Shown: piece after piece, positions 1 to 6,615 of the stretch | How the letters are laid out: the number at the start of each line of letters is the position of its first letter | Position numbering within the stretch: position 1 is the stretch's first letter | Source of the DNA: Prolixibacteraceae bacterium | GTDB taxonomy: Bacteria > Bacteroidota > Bacteroidia > Bacteroidales > Prolixibacteraceae | Assembly: GCA_003537645.1 (NCBI GenBank) | Contig: DPRM01000038.1 | Span: 1,624-22,558, forward strand | Length of the DNA: 20,935 nt | Direction: 5' to 3' | The notes under the pieces: generated by a model | Seen by the model: the letters and a program-made list of their open reading frames with translations, nothing else | Databases searched by the model: none | Told to the model about the DNA's origin: nothing | Position numbers and translations under genes: made by a program

Positions 1-657
1 GCAAGAGCTAAAGGAACAAAACTAAAAAGAGAAAAAGGAATAAACCTGCCCGACACTCCATTGCAATTACCTTCGCTTACAGATGAAGACATTAGCTATT
101 TACCCTTTATTGTAAATCATGCCGATATCGTTGGCTATTCATTTGTAAGAACCGCCAATGATGTGAAACAACTGATGGATGCCCTATCGAAGCTAAACTG
201 CATGGATATAGGCATGGTGCTCAAAATTGAGAACAAAGAGGCATTTAATAATTTGTCAGATTTATTGCTTACCGCCATGAAATGGTCGAACATTGGAGTG
301 ATGATAGCCCGTGGCGACTTAGCGGTTGAGCTTGGAGTTGAGCGTATTTCGGAAGTTCAGGAGCAAATACTATGGGTTTGCGAAGCAGCACATGTCCCGG
401 TAATTTGGGCTACACAAATTCTCGAAAATCTCGCACAAACAGGTTTGGCTACCCGTGCCGAAATTACAGATGCCTCCATGTCGGTAAGAGCCGAATGTGT
501 AATGCTCAACAAAGGCCCCCACATATTGGAAGCCATCACAACACTTTTAAATATTCTTCGGCGAATGGAGGCTCACCAAAACAAAAAACAAGGCACGCTC
601 CGGCAGCTTTCTTTTGCAAACGAATTCTTCAACAATGACGCGGAAAGGTTCGTCTGA
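1..657 (+). CDS. Pyruvate kinase-like protein, C-terminal part (5' end outside window)
   Basis: The reading frame is open from base 1, so the gene begins upstream of the window. The visible 218 residues are the second half of a pyruvate kinase TIM barrel. KGINLPDTPLQLPSLTDED matches the family's KGVNLPG...LT.KD segment, MIARGDLAVELG is the RGD/effector-metal region, and IWATQILENL with the following TRAEITDA is the active-site Thr and phosphoenolpyruvate region. Two things are unusual. The canonical SGETAKG loop reads MLNKGPHI, and the protein ends about 45 residues later, so the C-terminal alpha/beta domain that carries allosteric sites is absent. I recall a pyruvate kinase subfamily with this MLNKGP ending, so the ending looks natural rather than truncated. 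Enzymatic conversion of phosphoenolpyruvate and ADP to pyruvate and ATP is likely but not certain. A hairpin with a T run follows the stop. Confidence 0.85.
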   Translation, partial: ARAKGTKLKREKGINLPDTPLQLPSLTDEDISYLPFIVNHADIVGYSFVRTANDVKQLMDALSKLNCMDIGMVLKIENKEAFNNLSDLLLTAMKWSNIGVMIARGDLAVELGVERISEVQEQILWVCEAAHVPVIWATQILENLAQTGLATRAEITDASMSVRAECVMLNKGPHILEAITTLLNILRRMEAHQNKKQGTLRQLSFANEFFNNDAERFV

Positions 658-668
658 TTTTATACAGT

Positions 669-710
669 AGTGAGGGTTTCACTCCAAAAATGAAATCACC
701 ACTGGTTTTT
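669..710 (+). terminator. Probable rho-independent terminator after pyruvate kinase-like gene
   Basis: The arms 669-681 and 691-703 pair at 11 of 13 positions (one G-U) around a 9-nt loop. Two bases later comes a run of five T (706-710). It lies 11 bases after the stop codon and 77 bases before the next gene, which suits a terminator. The two internal mismatches keep the confidence moderate. Confidence 0.5.
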
Positions 711-721
711 GCATCTGTAAT

Positions 722-763
722 CCAATAATTTGCAAGCTGATAATTTTCTGAAAACTATTTTCT
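722..763 (+). repeat. Imperfect 42-nt direct repeat, copy 1
   Basis: This stretch matches 1679-1720 at 34 of 42 positions by hand alignment. The best-conserved core is 734-756 (2 mismatches in 23). The two copies flank the isomerase gene in direct orientation. The copy also contains an internal repeat of ATTTTCTGAAA (742-752 and 757-767). Its role is unknown. Confidence 0.5.
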
Positions 764-786
764 GAAATAAATAACAGAATTGATAT

Positions 787-1635
787 ATGAACAATGTAGA
801 GTTGATGAATTTATATTGGACAACTGCCGGAATAGTTCCAGGTCAGGGTGAAATAAGCCGGTTTGATTTTGCAGACAGGGTGAAAGCTGCTGCTGAAGCT
901 GGCTTTAAAGGTATTGGTCTTTGGCATACCGACCTGGAACATATTCTTCATCACAGATCGCTTAAGGAAATGAAACGTATTCTTGATGACAACGACATCA
1001 AACACATCGAACTGGAGTTTATTGCCGATTGGTTTCTTGATGGCGCAAGAAAGGCCGAATCGGATAGCCGCAGGAAAAGACTGTTTGAAGCTTCCGCAAT
1101 TCTACAGGCAAAGCACGTAAAGGTTGGCGACTTTTATAAATCCATTTGTCCGATGGATCGGGTTATTGAATCATTCTCGGCATTGTGTGCCGAAGCGGAG
1201 AAATTTGGGGCAACAATCGGTTTTGAAATTATGGGTTGTGCTATGATAGACAATATTAAAGATGCGGTAACCATGGTTGAAACGGCCGGGGCGGATAACG
1301 GTGGTTTAATTATCGATATTTACCAGGTTGCCAATCTTGGGATGACTTATGACGAAATACGCAGCATTCCTTTAAAATATTTGACCAATGTTGAACTGAA
1401 CGATGGAACCCTGCCTGGAAGCAAAAATCATGATCCGTCGAATAGAACATTCTGCGGAGAAGGAGAATACGACATCAACGGTTTTATCAATTGTGTGATG
1501 AGCATGGGTTACACTGGTCCCTGGGGAATAGAAATTATTTCAGAAAAACTGTCATTGTTACCCTTGAAAGAGATGAGCACAAAAGCATTCAGCTCTACCA
1601 TGGCTCAATTTGACGAACTTTTTGCACGGAAATAA
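787..1635 (+). CDS. Sugar phosphate isomerase/epimerase (xylose isomerase-like TIM barrel)
   Basis: This 282-residue protein has the shape of the AP endonuclease 2/xylose isomerase-like TIM-barrel superfamily, with the usual length. Likely divalent-metal ligands are Glu147 (GFEIMG), Asp177 (IIDIYQ), Glu203 or Asn205 (VELNDG) and Glu249 (WGIEII), each at the end of a predicted beta strand. Early motifs include GFKGIGLWHTDLE (39-51) and IELEFIADWF (74-83). Members isomerise or epimerise sugars, inositols or hydroxypyruvate-type keto sugars. Nothing here fixes the substrate, and the neighbours are not a sugar-catabolic operon. The ATG at 787 follows an A/T-rich leader without a Shine-Dalgarno sequence. 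The gene stands alone between two hairpin terminators. Confidence 0.85.
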   Translation: MNNVELMNLYWTTAGIVPGQGEISRFDFADRVKAAAEAGFKGIGLWHTDLEHILHHRSLKEMKRILDDNDIKHIELEFIADWFLDGARKAESDSRRKRLFEASAILQAKHVKVGDFYKSICPMDRVIESFSALCAEAEKFGATIGFEIMGCAMIDNIKDAVTMVETAGADNGGLIIDIYQVANLGMTYDEIRSIPLKYLTNVELNDGTLPGSKNHDPSNRTFCGEGEYDINGFINCVMSMGYTGPWGIEIISEKLSLLPLKEMSTKAFSSTMAQFDELFARK

Positions 1636-1678
1636 ATGAGAAATAATTTAAGGTGACCTGACTTTAATCTCTAAATAA

Positions 1679-1720
1679 CCAACTATTTATAAGTTGATAA
1701 TTTTATGAAAACTCTTCTCT
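1679..1720 (+). repeat. Imperfect 42-nt direct repeat, copy 2
   Basis: This is the partner of 722-763 (34 of 42 identical by hand alignment). Its 3' end forms the left arm of the terminator hairpin at 1708-1751, so part of this copy has a structural role that copy 1 does not share. Confidence 0.5.
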
Positions 1721-1751
1721 AAAAGTTGGGTATTTTTGGAGAAGAGTTTTT
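1708..1751 (+). terminator. Rho-independent terminator after isomerase gene
   Basis: A perfect 12-bp stem (1708-1719 with 1739-1750) encloses a 19-nt loop. The stem begins with AAAA and ends in a T run, so it could work in both directions. It lies 72 bases after the isomerase stop and 34 bases before the HEPN gene. Confidence 0.7.
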
Positions 1752-1784
1752 ATATTTAGCAGAAAAAATTTTACACAAATTAGA

Positions 1785-2840
1785 ATGATTAGATATATCA
1801 GATGCATCTATTTTACAGAAACTCCATTGAAAGGAAAATTTCGATTTGATGATATTTTCCAGATTTTTCCCCTTTATTCAAAAAAAGCCCCATATAGTCC
1901 TTATGCAGAGCATTATCCTTTTTTCTTGGAATATACAATTGATTTAGAGCCAAATGTTTTTCATGCTTTAGATTCAGATATTTTGGAGAAATTAGTATTT
2001 CAAAAGAATTTAGAGAGAGAAATTATTGAAGTCCTGACAGTCCTTTCAAACCATCGTTTTTTCAACAATGATAAAGGTAATCATTGGGGAGTAATGAGCC
2101 CTCCTTTGAAATTTGAGGAATTAGAAAAGGAGGAAAGAGAAATCTATAATAATCAGTATAGTTCTTGGTGCATAAATCAATATGTCTATCCGGGATTATT
2201 TGAGGAACTAATAATAGGTCAATTTACAAACACAGAATTTCCGGATATCGAATTAATTCCACATTCGAAATATTTTATAACTGACCCCGTTGAAAATAGG
2301 AATGGGATCATTTCCTTTCCTGATACTATCGAATCTTGTCTTTTTAATTATTTCAGTTTAGAACGTTTAAGCAAGAAAAAAATAAAAGCTGCGATACACC
2401 TAATAAACAATGGAATTGAATTGTTCGAAAAAATGCCAAGTGTTGCTTTTTTATGTTTTGTGTCGAGTATTGAAACGATGATATCCATTGAAATGAACGA
2501 TAAAGATATTGAGTTTTGCTCTTCATGTAAGACTTTAAAAAAATCAAAATTCGCTTGTGAAAAATGCGGCAGTCCCATTTGGGGAATTAGAAAGAAATTT
2601 GTTGAATATCTAAAGAAATTTGTTGCTGGCGGCGTTGAATCACAGAAAAAGTACAAGCGCATTTATGATTTACGTTCCAACATCGCTCATAATGGACAAT
2701 TGCTTCTTAGCGAAATAGATTCATCATCTTTTGAAATTGATGGCAGAAAAAATGAATGGTTAAAGGAACTTGAAGTACAACAAATTGCAAGAATAAGCAT
2801 TGTTAATTGGTTAAGTTATAAAGAAAAAGTGAATCATTGA
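1785..2840 (+). CDS. Apea-like HEPN domain protein with zinc ribbon
   Basis: The protein has 351 residues. Residues 1-185 are a mixed alpha/beta region that I cannot assign to a family. From about 190 it is helical and looks like an Apea-type HEPN domain, ending in KRIYDLRSNIAHNG (291-304). That segment contains the HEPN R-x4-H signature, Arg297 and His302, which is the catalytic pair in HEPN ribonucleases. Between the HEPN helices sits a four-cysteine zinc ribbon, Cys245-x2-Cys248-x9-Cys258-x2-Cys261. There is no signal peptide or membrane segment, so it is probably cytoplasmic. The gene is visibly richer in A+T than its neighbours (many AAA, ATT, TTT and GAA codons), which suggests lateral acquisition. 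RNase activity in defence or stress is inferred from the HEPN class; a purely structural or regulatory HEPN is also possible. The KilA-N gene follows after 187 bases containing palindromes. Confidence 0.65.
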   Translation: MIRYIRCIYFTETPLKGKFRFDDIFQIFPLYSKKAPYSPYAEHYPFFLEYTIDLEPNVFHALDSDILEKLVFQKNLEREIIEVLTVLSNHRFFNNDKGNHWGVMSPPLKFEELEKEEREIYNNQYSSWCINQYVYPGLFEELIIGQFTNTEFPDIELIPHSKYFITDPVENRNGIISFPDTIESCLFNYFSLERLSKKKIKAAIHLINNGIELFEKMPSVAFLCFVSSIETMISIEMNDKDIEFCSSCKTLKKSKFACEKCGSPIWGIRKKFVEYLKKFVAGGVESQKKYKRIYDLRSNIAHNGQLLLSEIDSSSFEIDGRKNEWLKELEVQQIARISIVNWLSYKEKVNH

Positions 2841-2860
2841 TATTTATGATTCTCTGACTA

Positions 2861-2892
2861 CCTCTTGTTTAAACAACGGTGGTAACAAGGGG
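2861..2892 (+). terminator. Possible weak hairpin terminator after HEPN gene
   Basis: CCTCTTGTT (2861-2869) can pair with AACAAGGGG (2884-2892), with one T-G pair, around a 14-nt loop. The same stretch contains a 12-bp palindrome, TTGTTTAAACAA (2865-2876). There is no clear T run, so termination is only a possibility. Confidence 0.25.
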
Positions 2893-2897
2893 TTATG

Positions 2898-2914
2898 TTT
2901 CCATTTTGGAAATA
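2898..2914. promoter_or_regulatory. Palindromic operator-like site, copy 1
   Basis: TTTCCA-TTT-TGGAAA (2898-2912) is a 6-3-6 palindrome followed by TA. An identical 17-mer occurs at 2930-2946, with 32 bp between centres, close to three helical turns. Two matching palindromes in phase upstream of a DNA-binding protein gene look like a paired operator. The site lies 114 bases before the KilA-N start. Confidence 0.55.
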
Positions 2915-2928
2915 ACTGGCTCTAAACC

Positions 2929-2945
2929 ATTTCCATTTTGGAAAT
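2929..2945. promoter_or_regulatory. Palindromic operator-like site, copy 2
   Basis: This is the second copy of the TTTCCA-TTT-TGGAAA palindrome, here extended by one base pair on each side to a 7-3-7 symmetry. It lies on the same DNA face as copy 1. The binding protein is unknown; the KilA-N protein encoded next door is one candidate for autoregulation. Confidence 0.55.
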
Positions 2946-2987
2946 AGTTCAGAAAAAACGGTTTTTGAATAATTATAGATTTTATAC

Positions 2988-3003
2988 CCATCGAATTCGA
3001 TGG
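2988..3003. promoter_or_regulatory. Perfect 16-bp palindrome just upstream of KilA-N gene
   Basis: CCATCGAATTCGATGG is an uninterrupted 16-bp palindrome ending 24 bases before the KilA-N start codon. Its sequence differs from the paired palindromes upstream, so it would be a second type of site. It could be an operator overlapping the transcription start, or a short hairpin in the mRNA leader. Confidence 0.5.
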
Positions 3004-3027
3004 AATAAGAATTGAAATTTTGGAGAA

Positions 3028-3840
3028 ATGGCAAAAATTAAAGTAGAGAATACAGAAATTACTGTCTTATCTATCGAAAAGATGGATTACATTTCGCTGA
3101 CAGATATGGCTAACGCCAAAGAAAGTGAAAGTAGGGCCGCGGATATAATCAAGAATTGGCTCAGAACAAGATATGCGATTGAATTCTTGAGTGTTTGGGA
3201 GCAGATTAATAATCCAAATTTTAAAGTGGTGGAATCTGACCACTTTAAAATTCAGGCAGGCATGCCAAGTTTTGTACTTAGTGCCTCTGAATGGATTGAA
3301 AAAACAGATGCCATTGGAATAGTGGTAAGGAAGGGAAAATATGGGGGAACTTATGCCCACAAAGACATCGCCTTTGAGTTTGGCTCTGCCATTAGTGTGC
3401 CATTCAAAATGTACTTAATTACCGAATTTCAACGACTTAAGGAAGAAGAACAAAAACTATTGGGCTGGTCGGCAAAGCGTGAATTGGCAAAGCTCAACTA
3501 TCATATACACACCGATGCCATTAAGCAAAACCTTTTACCCAAAGAACTTTCAGAAAAACAAATATCAATTGTATATGCTAATGAGGCCGATGTGCTTAAC
3601 ATAGCCATGTTTGGAATTACTGCAAAACAGTGGCGCGAGGCAAACCCCGATTTAAAAGGAAATATTCGTGATTATGCAAACATCAACGAATTAATTTGCC
3701 TATCGAATATGGAAAATTTGAATGCAGTATTTATCAATGAGAATATGCCACAAAAAGAAAGGCTAATGAAATTGAACCAGATAGCCATTCAACAAATGAA
3801 AATTTTGCAGGAAGTTGAAACCCGAAAATTATTGCGATAA
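3028..3840 (+). CDS. KilA-N domain DNA-binding protein
   Basis: The protein has 270 residues. Residues of about 10-135 form a KilA-N domain: ISLTDMANAK (22-31), an NWLR segment, FVLSASEWIEKTDAIGI (82-98) and the highly typical GKYGGTYAHKDIAFEF (103-118), followed by FKMYLITEFQRLK. The C-terminal half (YHIHTDAIKQNLLP, then VLNIAMFGITAKQWREANP) matches the tail I associate with stand-alone bacterial KilA-N proteins of about 270 residues. KilA-N domains occur in phage and large DNA virus proteins and are believed to bind DNA. In bacteria these genes are scattered and often acquired, with no established function. The ATG at 3028 is the first in frame and follows a run of palindromes. The coding region itself contains a 14-bp perfect inverted repeat at 3217-3252. 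Confidence 0.85.
   Translation: MAKIKVENTEITVLSIEKMDYISLTDMANAKESESRAADIIKNWLRTRYAIEFLSVWEQINNPNFKVVESDHFKIQAGMPSFVLSASEWIEKTDAIGIVVRKGKYGGTYAHKDIAFEFGSAISVPFKMYLITEFQRLKEEEQKLLGWSAKRELAKLNYHIHTDAIKQNLLPKELSEKQISIVYANEADVLNIAMFGITAKQWREANPDLKGNIRDYANINELICLSNMENLNAVFINENMPQKERLMKLNQIAIQQMKILQEVETRKLLR
3217..3252. repeat. 14-bp perfect inverted repeat inside KilA-N gene
   Basis: The arms at 3217-3230 and 3239-3252 are perfect reverse complements around an 8-nt loop, GGAATCTG. The sequence encodes residues around NFKVVESDHFKI, in the middle of the KilA-N domain. A stem this long in coding sequence is notable. It would form a stable hairpin in the mRNA or serve as a binding site. Confidence 0.7.
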
Positions 3841-3940
3841 TCAGGAATCCAATGAGCAAAAAAAGAAATGAGGAAACTTCAACAGAATTCCGGAAAAATA
3901 CTTTGCTCCCTTTGTGGTTAACCCTAAACATCCAAATCCT

Positions 3941-4903
3941 ATGAAAGCCATCATCCATACCCGTTACGGACCGCCGGAAGTGCTGCAACTGGCAGAAGTG
4001 CCAAAACCAACGCCCAAAACCAGCGAGGTGCTGATAAAAGTACACGCCACCACTGTAAACCGCACCGATTGCGGATTCAGGAGTGCCGAGTATTTTATCT
4101 CGCGGTTTTTCAGCGGATTGTTCCGACCTAAAAACCAAATTTTGGGCAACGAGTTTGCCGGTGAAATTGTTGAAACCGGGAGTTCGGTCACTTCATTTCA
4201 GCTTGGCGCCCGCGTATTTGGATTCAACGACCAAACATTTGGCGCTCATGCCGAATACATGGTAATGGCAGAAAATGGCTCAATGGCAACTATTCCAGAT
4301 GGTTTAAGCTACGAAGAAGCGGCTCCCATTACCGAAGGCGGACATTATGCTTTGTGCGACATTCGGGCTGCGAAAGTTTCACCCGGACAAAAAGTGTTGG
4401 TGAACGGTGCAACTGGCGCGATTGGCTCGGCTGCGGTGCAATTGTGCCGGCATTTTGGCGCCGAAGTCACGGCAGTGTGCGCTACGCCGCACCTCGAGCT
4501 GGTAAAATCGCTGGGTGCAAAAACGGTGATCGACTACACGAAAGAAGATTTCACAAAAATTGACAACAGGTTTGACTTCGTATTTGATGCAGTGGGCAAA
4601 AGCTCGTTTAGCCAATGCAAACCCATCCTGAAAAGCAATGGGATCTACATTTCCACTGAACTTGGTAAAGGCGGACAAAACCCTTTTCTGGCGTTGATCA
4701 CACCGCTATTTGGCGGGAAAAAGCTGCTGTTTCCATTACCAACCATCAGCAAACAAGATGTTATTTTCCTGAAAGAGTTGGTCGAAACCGGACAATTCAA
4801 ACCGGTAATTGACCGCAGCTATCCGCTGGAGCAAATGGTAGAAGCAACCAAATATGTGGAAACCGGCCAGAAAACCGGGAATGTGGTAATAATTATCAGA
4901 TAA
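3941..4903 (+). CDS. NAD(P)-dependent medium-chain dehydrogenase/reductase (quinone oxidoreductase type)
   Basis: This is a zinc-independent-looking MDR enzyme of 320 residues. The start MKAIIHTRYGPPEVLQL is the typical family N-terminus and fixes the ATG at 3941 rather than an in-frame GTG at 3914 that would add nine residues. The GroES-like catalytic domain comes first (LGNEFAGEIVETGSSV). The Rossmann domain follows with the nucleotide-binding stretch VLVNGATGAIGSAAVQL. The structural-zinc cysteine cluster of classical alcohol dehydrogenases is absent. Related proteins reduce enones, quinones or aldehydes with NAD(P)H; the substrate cannot be told from sequence. The last 8 bases overlap the 3' end of the oppositely oriented aminotransferase gene, so the two transcripts converge. 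Confidence 0.85.
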   Translation: MKAIIHTRYGPPEVLQLAEVPKPTPKTSEVLIKVHATTVNRTDCGFRSAEYFISRFFSGLFRPKNQILGNEFAGEIVETGSSVTSFQLGARVFGFNDQTFGAHAEYMVMAENGSMATIPDGLSYEEAAPITEGGHYALCDIRAAKVSPGQKVLVNGATGAIGSAAVQLCRHFGAEVTAVCATPHLELVKSLGAKTVIDYTKEDFTKIDNRFDFVFDAVGKSSFSQCKPILKSNGIYISTELGKGGQNPFLALITPLFGGKKLLFPLPTISKQDVIFLKELVETGQFKPVIDRSYPLEQMVEATKYVETGQKTGNVVIIIR

Positions 4904-5495
4904 AAACCTGGCTAACAAGCACAACAGGCATCTCATCAAAGTCAATCATCGCGTTTATCAGCCCAATTTTTTGATAGTCTCTGATTTGGTCGGTACGGAT
5001 TTCCTTTTCGGAAACGATTCCCCGATCGAGCAACAATTGCCGTTTGGTGCCTTTCAGGAGTGGTGAGGTTGGAGTAAGCCAGCGATCGCCGTCGAAAAAC
5101 AGCAGATTGGCTGCAAAAGAATCGGTTACCAACCCGCTTCTTACAATGATGATGTCGTCGCAATTTCCGCGCTGTGCAAACAATTCGTCGAGGATTTGGC
5201 GGTCGGTAAATTTTAAATGATAATCGATGCTTTCGTGACGAACCACTTTAAGGCTTTGCACAGCACGAAAATTATAGGGCGCGATTTCAATTTTTCCGAT
5301 GCCCGGGCCATATAAAACCCGCACTTTATAAATTCCTGACCGGCAATTCTCCGGAATTGAAATTTCCCGTTTCAAATCAATTATTTCGGAGCCATGAAAC
5401 AGCTCATTCACCGAACGATTCAACCGCGCCTGATGATATTCAAGGTTCTGAATAATTCCGTCTTTCAGCTTCAGCGATTCAAGCAATGGGAACAT
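4896..5495 (-). CDS. pabC: Class IV aminotransferase, probable aminodeoxychorismate lyase
   Basis: This 199-residue protein belongs to the short form of the fold-type IV PLP enzymes. Evidence includes LEYHQARLNRS (18-28), the phosphate-binding YKVRVLYG (56-63), a likely PLP-binding Lys95 in HLKFTDR, and GLVTDSFAANLLFFDGDRWL (121-140) followed by TPTSPLLKGTKR. The usual VTE is VTD here. Its start lies inside pabB (17-bp overlap), so the two are translationally coupled. With PabB this supports the lyase step, 4-amino-4-deoxychorismate to p-aminobenzoate plus pyruvate, in folate synthesis. It is shorter than E. coli PabC (about 270 residues), lacking N-terminal sequence. A D-amino acid or branched-chain aminotransferase role is less likely given the context. 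Confidence 0.8.
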   Translation of the reverse strand: MFPLLESLKLKDGIIQNLEYHQARLNRSVNELFHGSEIIDLKREISIPENCRSGIYKVRVLYGPGIGKIEIAPYNFRAVQSLKVVRHESIDYHLKFTDRQILDELFAQRGNCDDIIIVRSGLVTDSFAANLLFFDGDRWLTPTSPLLKGTKRQLLLDRGIVSEKEIRTDQIRDYQKIGLINAMIDFDEMPVVLVSQVFI

Positions 5496-6450
5496 ATACT
5501 TTCTGAATTAGTTCGTTGTACTCTGTTTTACAATCACTTAGAAAAGTAACTCCTCCCCCGCTTTTAAAAGTCAGCTGGTCGCCGTCCTGTTCCAGATAGC
5601 GAATCAGCACGCAGCTGTCAAGATTTTGCCCGTCGAAAACACCAAAAATTCCGGTATAGTAACCTCGGCTATAGGGTTCGGCTGTCTTAATAATTTCGAC
5701 AGTTTTAGGTTTTGGAGCGCCGCAAATAGAACCTGCAGGCAGCATTTGTGCGATTATTGAACCAATCGATTGCCGGTAATTCTCCGGAAGTTTGCCCGAA
5801 ATTTCGGAACTCATTTGCAGCAAGTCTCCCTGATTGGTCGAAATCCGGTCGATGTACCTGAACCGCTCCACTTTTACATCGCTGGCTACCATGCTCAGAT
5901 CATTGCGGATTAAATCAACAATGGTATGGTGCTCGGCAAGTTCCTTTTCGTCGTTAATCAGCAATTGTTCAGCGTTTTCAAGGTTAGCGTTAATGGTTCC
6001 TTTCATTGGGAACGACGAGATTACTCCATCGTTTATCCGCACAAAAATTTCAGGGGAAAAACACACAAACCGGTTTTTGAGCCACACTTTATATGGAGCA
6101 TCACTTAGGCGAAAGATTTCTTCAGCACTAAGATTGGTAGAAACTTTGGTAGGCATGGTTAAGTTCAGCAAATAGGTATCACCATTGTGTATGTGATTCT
6201 GAACCAATGCAAATGCCTTTTCATATTCCTGAAGCGAAACGGGAAAAATGTCCCAGTTTGTTAATTCCGAAGTAACTTTTTCAGAAGAAAAATTACCGGA
6301 ACCGGGGGTTTTCCAAAGCAAATTTTCGCGATCGCTGAAATCAAAAATCAATGGTTTTTCGAAGTCGAAATCGATGATAAAGACAAAAGGTTCGCCCTTT
6401 GCCCCCAATTCATTCATCCGCGCTATTGTAATTTGCTTGTGCGATTCCAT
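5479..6450 (-). CDS. pabB: Aminodeoxychorismate synthase component I (chorismate-binding)
   Basis: This 323-residue chorismate-utilising enzyme lacks the long N-terminal domain of full-length PabB/TrpE. The catalytic core is clear: CFSPEIFVRI, PMKGTI (148-153), EHHTIVDLIRNDLSMVA (173-189), LPAGSICGAPKPKTVEII (237-254) and SGGGVTFLSD. Lys150 in PMKGT is the residue that marks aminodeoxychorismate synthase; anthranilate synthase has Ala in the matching PIAGT motif. It aminates chorismate using ammonia from a glutaminase (PabA/TrpG) that is not encoded in this window. It is the first gene of the minus-strand pabB-pabC pair and is divergent from yggS. A near-consensus -7 box (TATCTTTA, 6467 to 6460) lies about 10 bases upstream of the ATG. 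Confidence 0.9.
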   Translation of the reverse strand: MESHKQITIARMNELGAKGEPFVFIIDFDFEKPLIFDFSDRENLLWKTPGSGNFSSEKVTSELTNWDIFPVSLQEYEKAFALVQNHIHNGDTYLLNLTMPTKVSTNLSAEEIFRLSDAPYKVWLKNRFVCFSPEIFVRINDGVISSFPMKGTINANLENAEQLLINDEKELAEHHTIVDLIRNDLSMVASDVKVERFRYIDRISTNQGDLLQMSSEISGKLPENYRQSIGSIIAQMLPAGSICGAPKPKTVEIIKTAEPYSRGYYTGIFGVFDGQNLDSCVLIRYLEQDGDQLTFKSGGGVTFLSDCKTEYNELIQKVYVPIA

Positions 6451-6603
6451 AACAGGCGCTAAAGATAGGGAAAAAGTGTTTAGTGTTCTGTCGCAGTTCT
6501 GTCGTGATAGAGAAACGTCATCAGTTTCACGTAATTGAATTGCAAATCATTTCAAATTGTTACAATTATTGACCATCAATGACAATTGAATGACTATTAG
6601 TGC

Positions 6604-6611
6604 TATTTTTG
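6604..6611 (+). promoter_or_regulatory. Bacteroidota-type -7 box upstream of yggS
   Basis: TATTTTTG matches TAnnTTTG exactly. It ends 4 bases before the yggS ATG, so transcription would start at or very near the start codon and the mRNA would have little or no leader. No well-spaced -33 TTTG is visible; the nearest TTG is at 6586-6588. Confidence 0.5.
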
Positions 6612-6615
6612 AAAT

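Noticed and set aside
372..638. Plus-strand open frame of 88 codons inside the pyruvate kinase-like gene
   Set aside because: It is an out-of-frame shadow of a gene with clear pyruvate kinase motifs.
2895..2915. Six-codon mini-ORF (MFPFWK) as a leader peptide
   Set aside because: It is simply the reading of the palindrome after an ATG; the second copy lacks a start, and no attenuator structure follows.
2962..2983. TTTTTG and TAGATTTT as a -33/-7 promoter pair for the KilA-N gene
   Set aside because: Only 8 bases separate them, far less than the roughly 19-20 expected, so the pair was not called a promoter.
3914..3940. GTG start nine codons upstream of the MDR gene
   Set aside because: MKAIIHTRYGPPEVLQL at 3941 is the canonical N-terminus of the family.
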